A DNA stretch of 64,000 nucleotides from Clarkia xantiana subsp. parviflora (taxonomy: Eukaryota; Streptophyta; Magnoliopsida; Myrtales; Onagraceae), in NCBI GenBank assembly GCA_036873135.1, contig JAPTYO010000022.1, forward strand, positions 4,770,979-4,834,978. The letters are read 5' to 3'. Numbering within the stretch: position 1 is the stretch's first letter; the number at the start of each line of letters is the position of its first letter. Of this stretch, positions 21,452 through 32,425 are shown piece after piece. The translations under genes and the position numbers were made by a program. The notes under the pieces were generated by a model. That model made no database searches and was not told where the DNA came from. It saw nothing but the letters and a program-made list of their open reading frames with translations.

Positions 21452-22608
21452 ATGGCTCAGGAAACCAATGTTCATGATCCCCTATACATTCACCCCTCAG
21501 ATACCATTGGCCATATGCTCATTCCCTTTCAACTACAAGGGACATCCAACTATCATGTTTGGAGCACCTCGATCAAGGAAGGCTTATTGGTGAAGAACAA
21601 GCTAGAGTTTATAGATGCCACATTCACAAGGATGAGTGTTGGCATGAATGATAGGGTGAAATGGGATAGGGCAAATGCAATTGCCAAAGCTTGGTTGAGG
21701 AACACTGTGGCCAAGTATTTGGTCAATGGCGTGATCTACAACCCTACTACTTCTTCCATTTGGAATGACTTGAAGGAGATGTTTGACAAGGTGGATGGCA
21801 CTCAAATCTTCCAATTGACAAGGGAGATTTACCAAACATCTCAAGGTGTGCTCTCCATCACTGAATACTTTGCCAAGATGAAGCAACTATGGGATGCTCT
21901 TGCATCCATTGATGATTTGGATCTCCAATTTGCTGGGGATATTGCCATTGTGAATGAGCACAAGGAGAAACAGAAGTTGATGGCATTTCTTTTGGGGCTG
22001 AATGACTCCTATGGGCACATTAGGAGCAACTTGATTATGAGGCAACCACTTCCTTCCCTTAGCATTGCCTTCTCTGTTGGTGCAAGAAGAAAGCCAAAGG
22101 ACCATCTCTGGTTCTATTGGTGATGTGGGTGAGGCAACTGCCTTATTCACTGGGAAAAATCCATCCTATGGTGGTGGTAGAGGCAATGGAAGGGGCTATG
22201 GAAGGGGTAGAGGCTTTGGAAGAGGTAATGGCATTGGAAGGGGCAGAGGCAATTTCATTGCTTCAAATGGCAAACCTCCTCCTAATTGCACCTATTGTGG
22301 CAAGAGAGGTCACATTGAGGACAATTGCTTCATCAAGCATGGCTACCCATATGACCATCCAATCCATCAAAGCAATCCAAATGCTCCTAAGAGGAATTGG
22401 AATTCAGCCAACATTGTTGAAGATGGTGGCAGCTCAAGTGCCATTGAGCATGTGGCAGCTAAGGACAAGAGGATTTTTCATGGCACAGCTGACAAGAGGA
22501 TACAACATGTTGCTGCCCATGATCATTTTGATCATACACCCTTGAGCTTGAGGATGTGGATCAAGCTCATGTCAACATGACAGGTATATCTAGTGATCCT
22601 ATGGTTTG
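21452..22608 (+). pseudogene. Gag of C1, frameshifted, cut by E2
   Basis: ATG at 21452 begins MAQETNVHDPLYIHPSD, the usual copia gag opening, followed by a gag core with SNYHVWSTSIKEGL and TREIYQTSQG. After a frameshift near 22077 the frame continues through a Gly/Arg-rich basic stretch and a CCHC zinc knuckle (CTYCGKRGHIEDNC, about 22289-22330). A second frameshift lies near 22540. The frame is then cut at 22608 by E2, just before the protease active site, which resumes at 32426. Confidence 0.9.
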
Positions 22609-23431
22609 TGATGGATATACGCCCAATTTGAACTCGTTGACTTCCGAACCGTTGTATTTTTATCATCCCATTAACGTTTGTAAATCGAAACTTCAACCCG
22701 AACACTTCGCGAGAACATCAACGGCTCGGACGAGGCCGAAGCGCTCGTCCGGCCGAGGTAAACTCACCTAGGTGAGGTTTGGTGGCCACACCCGACCTCC
22801 CCTAGGGGAGATCGGGTCAGCCAACCCGATCTCTCCTAGGAGAGATCGGGTCGGCCAACCCGATCTCTCCTAGGAGGGATGGGGTTGGCCAACCCCATCC
22901 TCCCTAGGAGGGGTTGGGTGCCCTCACCCAACCCCTACCCTTGGGGGTCGGATTTCTCTTCCCCCCAAGGGCCCCGGCACCACCTTTGGACTCCCATACT
23001 CGGTTCACTCCGCCTACCTTCTCCGTATCCTAAAGTCTTAATTATGTGTTTAAAGGTTAATTAACTGTGTTTAAAGGTTAACGATGTCATTAAGCCACCT
23101 TAATGACACCGTTGCCTATAAATGCCCCACCTTCACAATTCATTTGGGACATCTTGCCAAGTTGCATAATTTAGCTCTGACATCTCTCTAGCTTTATCTC
23201 TCTACAAATACCGTACTGACTTAGGCATCGGAGAGGGGTCATCAGGCACCACCCCCCCCCCCCCTCTGTGCCTGGTATTGCCCCTCTTGCAGGGCGAGAA
23301 GAGAAGCGGAGCGAAGGACAGAAAGATACAGGCTAGGACGACAAGACCCGAGAGCAACGAATCCGCAACATCTCCAGTGAGGAACGAGACTTAGGTCGAC
23401 CGCCCGTTGACCCGAGACTTGGAACCTAACA
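22609..23431 (+). repeat. 5' LTR of E2
   Basis: TGATGGATATAC...GGAACCTAACA, 823 bp. U3 has about five adjacent palindromes (22770-22950). TATAAAT lies at 23117-23123. A long C run (about 23257-23272) sits in R/U5 and differs in length from the 3' LTR. Confidence 0.95.
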
Positions 23432-23449
23432 CTTGGCGCCGTCTGTGGG
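23432..23449 (+). other. Primer binding site of E2
   Basis: CTTGGCGCCGTCTGTGGG immediately after the LTR, the form typical of Tat/RIRE2-like elements. Confidence 0.88.
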
Positions 23450-23482
23450 CTTCGGACAGAAAGCCTGGCTATAACAAGAGCA

Positions 23483-26400
23483 ATGACGAACAGCAGGGTG
23501 TCTAGACACCACCGCCCACCAGGGGGCAATGGACGAAGAAGAGAGCCTATACCCCCAGGAAGACAGCCTAACCCGGGAAAGCAGCCAATGCAACCAGAAC
23601 CACAAGGAATCCCACAGCCTCCTCAACAGAACAACCAGGAGGGAGGACCCTCACGCCCAACTGGGGCTGAGTCCTCCACAGCCTCAACCCCCCTGGCAAG
23701 AAGGCCACAGAGAGAAAGAGAACAACAGGGAATGCCATCCCAGCACACGGCAAGCGTATATGTCATCCATGGAGGTTATGGAGCTGGAGGAGAGTCAGCA
23801 AATGCCAGAGAAGCATATATGGCAGAGTTAGGGGGCCCTAAGCCAAAGGAAGAACAAGCAGATGGAAAGAGAGAAGACATAATAGAATTTTCAAGAAGAG
23901 ACATGGAGCATGTGTTACCAGACAACAAGGATGCCCTGGTCATAACAATGAAGATCACTGATATGGACATTGGAAGAATCCTAGTAGACAGTGGAAGCTC
24001 ACCCAACATCATTAGCAAGAAAGTCCTCAACATACTAGGAGTAAGGCCAAGTAGCATAAAACAAGTTCACTCCCCCTTGGTGGGATTTTCAGGAAAGCCA
24101 ACATACCCACTGGGGGCAGTCACACTACCTGTGACACTGGGTACAGGCCAGAGGCAGCTAAAGATTGATGTCCCTTTCTTCATCACAGAAGAAATGGAGG
24201 AATACAATGGAGTCCTGGGTACCACTACAATCAACAAGTGGGGTATGGTACCATCAACCCTACATCAGAAAATGAAATTCCCCACAGGCCAAGGAATAGG
24301 GGAAGTTAAAGGTAACCAGAAGGTAGCAAGGAAATGTGCAAGGATAGCACTAGGCAAGAGGAAGAAAACAAGAGAGGTCCTACTAATAGATGAGGACCCA
24401 AGAGAAGATCATGGAAGACCAGCCCCCATGGAGGAACTAAAAGAGATACTCATAGAAGAACCCGATAGGAAGGCCAAAATCGGGACTGCCTTATCTCAGG
24501 AAGAGGAAAACCACTTAGTAGCTTTACTAAGGGAATACAAGGATCTGTTCGCCTGGTCACCAAGCGATATGCCAGGAATATCAGAAGAAGTAATCTCACA
24601 CAAGCTCAATATAGACGCGGCAACGCGACCAGCAACACAGAAGGTGAGACCAATGGGAGGAAGCAAAAAGATAGCTATCCAAGAAGAAGTAGAAAAGCTA
24701 CTAAAGGCAAAGTTCATCAAGGAGATCAGATTCCAGACATGGGTGGCAAACCCAGTACTGGTAAAGAAGCCGGGGGGAAGTTGGAGAATGTGCATCGACT
24801 ATCGTGACCTAAACAAAGCATGCCCTAAGGACTCATATCCACTACCAAGAATAGATCAGTTAGTGGATGCAACATCAGGTCACCAACTAATGAGCTTCAT
24901 GGATGCATACTCAGGATATAACCAGATAAAAATGGCCCCTGAGGACGCCCCTCACACAGCATTCTACGATGATAGCGAGATATACCATTACACAGTAATG
25001 CCTTTCGGACTCATAAATGCTGGAGCGACATACCAAAGAATGGTCAACAAAATCTTCGGGGACATGATAGGAAAGACAATGGAGGCATATGTGGACGACA
25101 TGATCGTCAAATCCAAAGAGAAGAAAGACCATGTGGAGAATCTTCGCTCAAAGTTTGAGAGGATGAGGCAATACCAAGTCCGTCTAAACCCGAAAAAATG
25201 CGCATTTGGGGTGCAATCAGGGAAATTTTTAGGCTTCATGGTAAGCCAGCGAGGCATAGAGGTAAACCCCGAAAGACTCCAAGCAATTGAAGAAATGCAG
25301 TCAACTACGAAACACAAAGAGGTTCAACGACTGAACGGAAGGTTGGCAGCCCTTAACAGATTCCTATCCAAAATAGGGGACAAGGCATTACCTTTCTTTG
25401 AGGTACTAAGGGCAAACAAGAAATTCGAATGGACACCGAGATGTGAGGAAGCCTTCCAGCAACTCAAACAACATCTCAAGACACTACCACCTCTAGCAAA
25501 GCCTACACCAGGAGAGCCCCTCTACCTCGACATCTCCGTGAGCAACGTAGCAGTAAGCTCAGTACTAATTAAAGAAGAAAACGCTGCACAATTGCCGGTA
25601 TACTTCGTAAGCAAAACATTGGCAAAGTATGAAATCAACTACTTGCCAATAGAAAAATACCTCTATGCACTGATTATATCAGCAAGAAAGTTGAGACCGT
25701 ATTTTCATGGGCATGAAGTAACAGTCCTCACAGACCAACCATTGAAACACCTCCTCCAAAGACCAGACACATCGGGAAGACTGACCAAATGGGCAATTGA
25801 GCTAAGTGAGTTTCGTATTCATTTTGCCCCAAGAACAGCCATAAAGGGTCAGGCTCTAGCAGACTTCATTGCCGAATTCACCGGAATTAATCCAGACGAA
25901 GACTTGGGAGAAGCCAAAACTACATGCGAGGCAAGTAGTAGTCAGGAGAAACAACCAGAAGAATTATGGGAAATGCATATTGATGGGTCATCCAATGGAG
26001 GAGGTTCAGGTGCAGGCCTCTTACTATACCCACCAAACAGTGATACACCTATGCGCTATGCCATGGCACTCACCTTTAAGGCAACAAACAATGAGGCTGA
26101 GTACGAAGCACTGATAACTGGCCTGAGAATAGCCAAAGGAGTAGGGGCAAAGCATCTAAGAGTCAAGTGCGATTCTCAACTAGTCGTCAATCAAGTGAAA
26201 GGAACATACACTGCAAAGTCCGAAAACATGCAGAAATACTTGCAGCAGGCCAGAGACCTAATAAAGAGCTTCCAAAGCTTCGACATTGAGTCAGTCCCAA
26301 TAGAACAAAACCAAGAGGCAGACGCCTTAAGTAAACTAGCCCTGGGGGTAGAAGCAGGCAAAGAGGTTCACTTTGTAGAACAAAGAATGCAATCAGTGAT

Positions 26401-27673
26401 AGAACAAATGGAGATTCTAGTAATAGATGAAGCAGAAGCCTGGATGACCCCAATGCGTCAATACATCATGGAAGGAAAGCTCCCAAAGGATAAGGTGGAG
26501 GCAGTCAAGATTGAAAGGATGGCTAGGAATTACGCAGTGATGGACAATGAACTCTACAAGAAAGGGTACTCCACGCCTTTCCTCAAATGCATAACATACC
26601 CAGAAACAGAGAGAGTGCTTGCAGAACTCCACGAGGGAGATGCGGGGTGCCATGAGGGAGCACGATTTATAAGCCGAAAGGTCTACAACCTAGGATACTA
26701 TTGGCCATCAATGAGTAAAGAAGTAGCAGACTCGGTACAAAAATGTGATCACTGCCAAAGATACTCTAGGAATATAACAGCCCCAGCAGCAAAGCTAAGC
26801 TCCATCTCAGGAGCCTGGCCATTCGCACAATAGGGGATAGATCTGATAGGCCCCCTACCGAGAACAAAAGGTCAGAAGACTTGCATAATTGTAGCAATAG
26901 ACTACTTCTCCAAGTGGATAGAAGCAAAGGCAATGGGGAAGACAACAGACGACCAAGTCGTCAATTTCATCCAATCTCACATTGTCTCAAGGTACGGAGT
27001 GCCAAAAGCAATAATAAGTGACAATGGCCCACAGTTCAAGAGCAAGAAACTGCAGTGGTATTGCGAAAGACTGAATATAGACCACCGTTTCGCATCAGTG
27101 AAGCACCCTCAGACAAACGGACAGGTAGAGTCGGAAAACAAAATAGTGCTAGATGGCCTAAAGAAACGACTCCACGCTACCAAGGGAAGTTGGGTAGATG
27201 AGCTGGAAAATGTCCTATGGGCAGTGCGGACAACACCAAAGATATCAACAGGAGAAACGCCATTTGGCCTAGTGTACGGGACCGAAGCGGTAGCGCCAGC
27301 AGAAATGGCAGTATCATCCCTAAGGACCACGTACTTTGAAGAGCATGAGAACAACAAAGCGAGGCTTTTAGACTTAGACATGGTGGAGGATAAGAGATGG
27401 AATTCAGAAGAGGCACAGGCACGAATGCGCCTTGTATCAGCAAGATACTACAACCGCCAAGTCAAGGAAAGGCAATTCCACATAGGAGAACTGGTGCTCA
27501 GAAAGAACGAATTCTCACACTAAGACCAAGTCAGAAAATTATCTCCAAAATGGGAAGGACCATACAAGATATCATCGGTTCCCTACGCAAATGCTTACCG
27601 CCTCGAGGATGGGGAGGGATATATCTCCACAGACACCTTCAGTGGGGAGCACCTAAAGAAGTACTACGTCTAA
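23483..27673 (+). pseudogene. Pol polyprotein of E2 with gag N-terminal leader; two nonsense codons
   Basis: One frame of 1396 codons with only two stops: TAG at 26831-26833 (tryptophan in E1) and TAA at 27521-27523 (leucine in E1). Residues 1-89 match the N-terminus of E6 gag; from residue 90 the sequence is that of E1's start (SVYVIHGGYGAGG). Protease DSG at 169-171. RT about 395-575 with YVDD at 536-539. First RNase H with D683 and TDQPL; second, archaeal-type RNase H with D834, E873 and later KCDSQL and QEADAL. Integrase from about 1040, with zinc-binding region, IDYFSKW, SDNGPQF and QVESENK. The double RNase H is the hallmark of the Tat lineage. No gag core is present, so particles would have to come from another element. 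Confidence 0.95.
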
Positions 27674-27984
27674 GAAGAAAGCACAGGCAAAAGACCATAT
27701 CCTTAGTTTCATATTTAAGCACTTTGCATGTTCAAGCTCTCCAAGTTTTTCAAAAAACAACTTCTGAGAAGGAGAACTCAAGAAGTTACTCCAACTCTAC
27801 AACTATCTTTGATTTCCTCCAAAGGGTGTCTTGACCCATCCAAGGCACCCCATCTGTACAAAAAACATGAATGCTCTTAGGAGAGTAGAATTTCCTTCAA
27901 AAGGTATTTTCCAATGAATGTGATGATATAATCATGAAGTTATCCTTACACAGATATGACGTCAAGTCAACGACAGATTCGACG
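27674..27984 (+). other. Post-pol spacer of E2
   Basis: Non-coding. From about 27700 (CATATCCTTAGTTTCATATTT) it matches E6 from 63686, although E6 carries gag' instead of pol upstream. Confidence 0.7.
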
Positions 27985-28870
27985 CCCCCAAGAGCGTATC
28001 TTGAGAGTAGTATTCATACTACGACCCTCGACGCCCCCAAGAGCGTATCTTGAGAGTAGTTTTTATACTACGACACTCGACGCCCCCAAGAGCGTATCTT
28101 GAGAGTAGTATTCATACTACGACCCTCGACGCCCCCAAGAGCGTATCTTGAGAGTAGTTTTCATACTACGACCTTCGACGCCCCCAAGAGCGTATCTTGA
28201 GAGTAGTTATTACACTACGACCTTCGACGCACCAAGAGCGTATCTTGAGAGTGGTTTCCAAAAACTACGAATTTCGACGCCCCCAGGAGCGTATCTTGAG
28301 GTAGATTTGCAACCTACCAAATTCGACGCTACCAAGAGCGTATCTTGAGGTAGAAAAAACACTACCAGATTCGACGCCCCCAAGAGCATATCTTGAGGTA
28401 GATTTCAAACTACCAGCTTCGACGCCCACCAGGAGCGTATCTTTGGTCTAACCTGTGCCCTCCAGGAGCCTATCCTGTGAAACGTTAAGTGCCCTCCGAG
28501 AGCCTGTCTCGTGAACAGTTTTCGACGACAACCAGGAGCGTATCTTTGGTTTAACTTGTGCCCTCCGGGAGCCTATCCTGTGAAACGTTAAGTGCCCTCC
28601 GAGAGCCTGTCTCGTGAACAGTTTTCGACGCCAACCAGGAGCGTATCTTTGGTTTAACCTGTGCCCTCCGGGAGCCTATCCTGTGAAACGTTAAGTGCCC
28701 TCCGAGAGCCTGTCTCGCGAATAGTTTCGACACCAACCAAGAGCGTATCTTTGGTTTAACCTGTGCCCTCCAGGAGCCTATCCTGTGAAACGTTAAGTGC
28801 CCTCCGAGAGCCTGTCTCGTGATCAGATTCGACGCCCACCAAGAGCGTATCTTTGGTCTAACAGTACCAT
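27985..28870. repeat. 3' tandem repeat array of E2
   Basis: About ten units of ~49 bp with GAGCGTATCTTGAG and TACTAC/GTAGT palindromes (27985-28430), followed by about four ~103-bp composite units with CCTATCCTGTGAAACGTTAAG and GAGAGCCTGTCTCG (28430-28860). Same family as in E1, inverted relative to it as the element is inverted. Confidence 0.92.
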
Positions 28871-29295
28871 ATATACCATTTAAAGGGTATCAGAAGAGAA
28901 CATTACACCATTATTGAGAAGGATCCCATGAGAAAGTGATTTCAAAGTAAAGTCATATGAATAACACATAATGTTTTTTCTTGATGAAATAGCAGGTATG
29001 ATATGATGGAAAATCCAAAAGAAGGATAAGTAAAGAAGACACATCAATGGAAGGGTCCATAACCAAAGAGCCACAGACAAGGCACAGGGAGACATCACGA
29101 GAAGAGATATAATCACACCGCCATGTATACAACGAGTAAAGATAAGTGTATCAAACAAAGGTGGCAACACCAAGAAAGGTGGAGTTTCAAACTCTAAAGA
29201 CAACCACAACTCACAAACAAAAACAATAGTAAGAAGACACCAGGAGAAGAACCTCAAGTCACAAACTCACGAGACTACCACAAGAGATAGGGGTA
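28871..29295 (-). other. 3' region of the antisense gene in E2
   Basis: No supported frame; homologous to 6999-7594 of E1. Confidence 0.5.
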
Positions 29296-30360
29296 CTATT
29301 TCTTCATCTCCGCAATATGCTTAACAGCAAAATCTGACAAATCACCAAGTCGAGAAAAAGGGAAGTCAGGAGCAATCATGTAAATACGCTCGAGAATCTC
29401 CTTCAAATAAATAAGTTTAGCCACAGAGCAACGAACGTCAATAGCAGCCTGATAAGAGGAAGAGGCCTTATACTCAGCGACGACACACTCTTTCGCTTCA
29501 ACACGAAGCATCTCCTCCAGAGAGACCAACTCAGCAGCCCGGAGTGCCTCATCACGATAAGACCTTTGTCTCAAGGCCTCAACCTCTTCCTTGAGAAGAG
29601 CAATACGACCCTCCAAGTCTCGACAACGCAAATCTGTGATGCGACTATGCTCCAAACAACTAATAAGCCTGGAGTTAAGGGAGACACAAATGTCCTCGTA
29701 CACCTTTCTCTCCTCAGCAAGGTCAATAGCAAGGGTGGACAAATTAACAAGGTCGGCCATACCCTGCAACAAAAACAAAGGATAAGACAGATAAAGCACG
29801 GAAAAGAAATATGCTAAAGGATAACACGGTTAACAAAAATTACAGGAGCATAGCGAGCCAACACATCACGAGCCAATTCATAAGTTGCCTCCGATCCTTT
29901 AGACGGGGACACACGATCGGCAGGAGGAACAGCAGACTGCAGAACACGAACTCCAACCTCAGGAGTTTGCAAAGAAGATTGATTGTCAAAACGAGCCCCA
30001 CGCCCATAATAAGGCGCCCACTCAGACCCAACAATTCCATCAACAGGTGGACGAGACAGCTCCTTCCGACTCAGACGCGGAAGACGAAGTCTACCTATAA
30101 CAAAGCACAGAGTAAATACCAATATACACTAAGGAAACTCAAATGTTCAAGGACTCACCAAACAAGGAAGAAGGAAAAGATGGCTCCCGGACCTTCGATT
30201 GGGGGGCATCAATATAGAAAGAAGACGGCACCCTAACATCACCACCCTTACCTCCAATTAGAGGACACTTCCCCGCACCATAGAAAACCGATCTCTTTGC
30301 AATCGAAGGTCCGGTCCCAGAATTAACTACCCCCACACGTACTGGCCTCTTACTCCTCAT
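29296..30360 (-). CDS. Antisense spliced coiled-coil protein of E2 (complement of 30159..30360, 29826..30094, 29296..29763)
   Basis: Opposite strand to E2's pol. ATG at 30360-30358. Exons of 202, 269 and 468 nt join in frame to 312 codons plus stop. Introns 30158-30095 (GTGAGT...TATAG) and 29825-29764 (GTTATC...GTTGCAG) have the same lengths, 64 and 62 nt, as in E1. Exon 3 is helical (LEGRIALLKEEVEALRQRSY) and ends APDFPFSRLGDLSDFAVKHI. By eye exon 3 is roughly four-fifths identical to E1's at protein level. No frame damage, though sense pol in this copy has two nonsense codons. Likely transcribed from the TATA box at 31055-31061. Function unknown. Confidence 0.8.
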
Positions 30361-30376
30361 CAATCGCCGGGGAGTT

Positions 30377-30952
30377 CTGCTGATCGAAAAAACACAAGCT
30401 TAGCCCAAGGAAAACAGGAAGCGAACAGTGGATAAAAGATACAAATTCATTTCCCTAAAATGATAGGTACAAAGCCAAAAGACATGAATAGAAAGACGAC
30501 AAGAGAAACCCCACCAGCCAACAGGCAGGGGCAGGGGGGCAGGGGGAGATAGTTATAACCCCCAGCATAAGGAGACCCCACCAGCCAACAGGCAGAGGCA
30601 GGGGGCAGGGGGAGATAGTCATAACCCCCAGCATAGAGAGACCCCACCAGCCAACAGGCAGAGGCAGAGGGGCAGGGGGAGATAGTTATAACCCCCAGCA
30701 TAAGGAGACCCCACTGGCCAACAAGCAGAGACAGGGGGCAAAAGGAGATAATTATAATCCCAATATAGAAGACTTCGCCCGCCAGTAAGCGGAAACATGA
30801 GGGAAAAAAGATGGAAAAATGACAAATCAAACAGGACTATATTACCATGAAGACATACAAATCAAGAACGAAACAAGTAAGGAAACGATTGAAGGAGAAG
30901 CGGGATTAAGTCCCTCAAGAGCAACGCTTACACAAAAAGAAGAAATACGTAC
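30377..30952 (-). other. Predicted leader intron of the antisense gene in E2, containing a tandem repeat
   Basis: Minus strand GAG|GTACGT at 30952 and ATCAGCAG|AAC at 30377. About four ~63-bp units (30510-30790) with CCCCAGCATAAGGAGACCCC and GCCAACAGGCAG lie inside it. E1 has the same arrangement. Confidence 0.55.
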
Positions 30953-31054
30953 CTCAATGCGACGCGCGCCCCGAGAAGTAAGCCTGACCAGAAATCCCAC
31001 CGTCAAAAAGAAAAGAAGAGAAAAGGACAACGAGAACGAGGTAATCACTTACCC

Positions 31055-31061
31055 TTTTATA
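31055..31061 (-). promoter_or_regulatory. TATA box of the antisense gene in E2
   Basis: Minus strand TATAAAAGGGTAAG, same context as E1 at 5290. Role inferred from conservation and position. Confidence 0.58.
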
Positions 31062-31600
31062 GTACAAAGGATTAGGGTTTTTCCAAAGTCGCCAAATCGA
31101 CACCGTTGATTTTTAGAAAGGAAAATTTCAAGGGACAGATTCAAAAACTAGTTCCCATTAACCACGGTTAAACTCACACTCACCATAGTTAACATCCCAT
31201 AGGTTTATTTTCTAGTATCCCATACTTAGAAAAATTTTGGACCAAAATTGAAATTTTTTCTCCACTTAGGCAAATCCCGTCACGAAATTGAAGCGTAAGT
31301 TACTTAGTCGCATTTGTGTTGCACCCCTAGGCGAGCATGTATTTTTTGAGTACACGCCTGTAGCAAAGATAGATTTATTACTCCCACCTCAGACGGACGC
31401 GTGCTTAGGCACACGTCCGCGCTACTCTAACGTTTACAATTCCTCTATCTCATAAGGCAGGGGGCAGAGTCGAAGACACGCATTCATGGGTAAGCAAGCA
31501 TTCAGAAGAAAGGTAAAACCCCGGTTTCAAATTGCGCGTATCATACCATCCTGAAATAGAGTCAATCAAGGGTTAGGCCATTGGTTGACTCGGGGGCATG

Positions 31601-32420
31601 TGATGGATATAAGCCCAATTTGAACCCGTTGACTTCCGAACCGTTGTATTTTTATCATCCCATTAACGTTTGTAAATCGAAACTTCAACCCGAACACTTC
31701 GCGAGAACATCAACGGCTCGGACGAGGCCGAAGCGCTCGTCCGGCCGAGGTAAACTCACCTAGGTGAGGTTGGGTGGCCACACCCGACCTCCCCTAGGGG
31801 AGATCGGGTCAGCCAACCCGATCTCCCCTAGGGGAGATCGGGTGGACCAACCCGATCTCTCCTAGGAGGGATGGGGTTGGCCAACCCCATCCTCCCTAGG
31901 AGGGGTTGGGTGCCCTCACCCAACCCCTACCCTTGGGGGTCGGATTTCTCTTCCCCCCAAGGGCCCCGGCACCACCTTTGGACTCCCATACTCGGTTCAC
32001 TCCGCCTACCTTCTCCGTATCCTAAAGTCTTAATTATGTGTTTAAAGGTTAATTAACTGTGTTTAAAGGTTAACGATGTCATTAAGCCACCTTAATGACA
32101 CCGTTGCCTATAAATACCCCACCTTCACAATTCATTTGGGACATCTTGGCAAGTTGCATAATTTAGCTCTGACATCTCTCTAGCTTTATCTCTCTACAAA
32201 TACCGTACTGACTTAGGCATCGAAGAGGGTTCATCAGGCACCACCCCCCCCCCTCTGTGCCTGGTATTGCCCCTCTTGCAGGGCGAGAAGAGAAGCGAAG
32301 CGAAGGACAGAAAGATACAGGCTAGGACGACAAGACCCGAGAGCACCGAATCCGCAACATCTCCAGTGAGGAACGAGACTTAGGTCGACCGCCCGTTGAC
32401 CCGAGACTTGGAACCTAACA
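31601..32420 (+). repeat. 3' LTR of E2
   Basis: 820 bp, TGATGGATATAA...CCTAACA, preceded by the G-rich tract CTCGGGGGCATG and followed by GTTTG. The C run is shorter than in the 5' LTR; a few other single-base differences. Confidence 0.95.
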
Positions 32421-32425
32421 GTTTG

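Larger units (their letters stand above)
22609..32420 (+). mobile_element. E2: Tat-type Ty3/gypsy element, pol-only type, complete with both LTRs
   Basis: 9812 bp flanked by GTTTG (22604-22608 and 32421-32425). Order: 5' LTR, primer site, a fused reading frame of gag N-terminus with protease-RT-RNase H-RNase H-integrase (23483-27673), tandem repeats (27985-28870), antisense spliced gene (30360-29296), 3' LTR. The LTRs are nearly identical by eye, so insertion is recent. The gag core and zinc knuckle are missing: about 90 gag N-terminal residues are joined straight to the protease region. Confidence 0.95.

Noticed and set aside
31581..31763. Recurrent ~60-codon frame at LTR starts (also near 44768, 57367 and 59528)
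   Set aside because: Lies across the LTR boundary and inside U3 in every copy; explained by LTR similarity, no protein family recognised.
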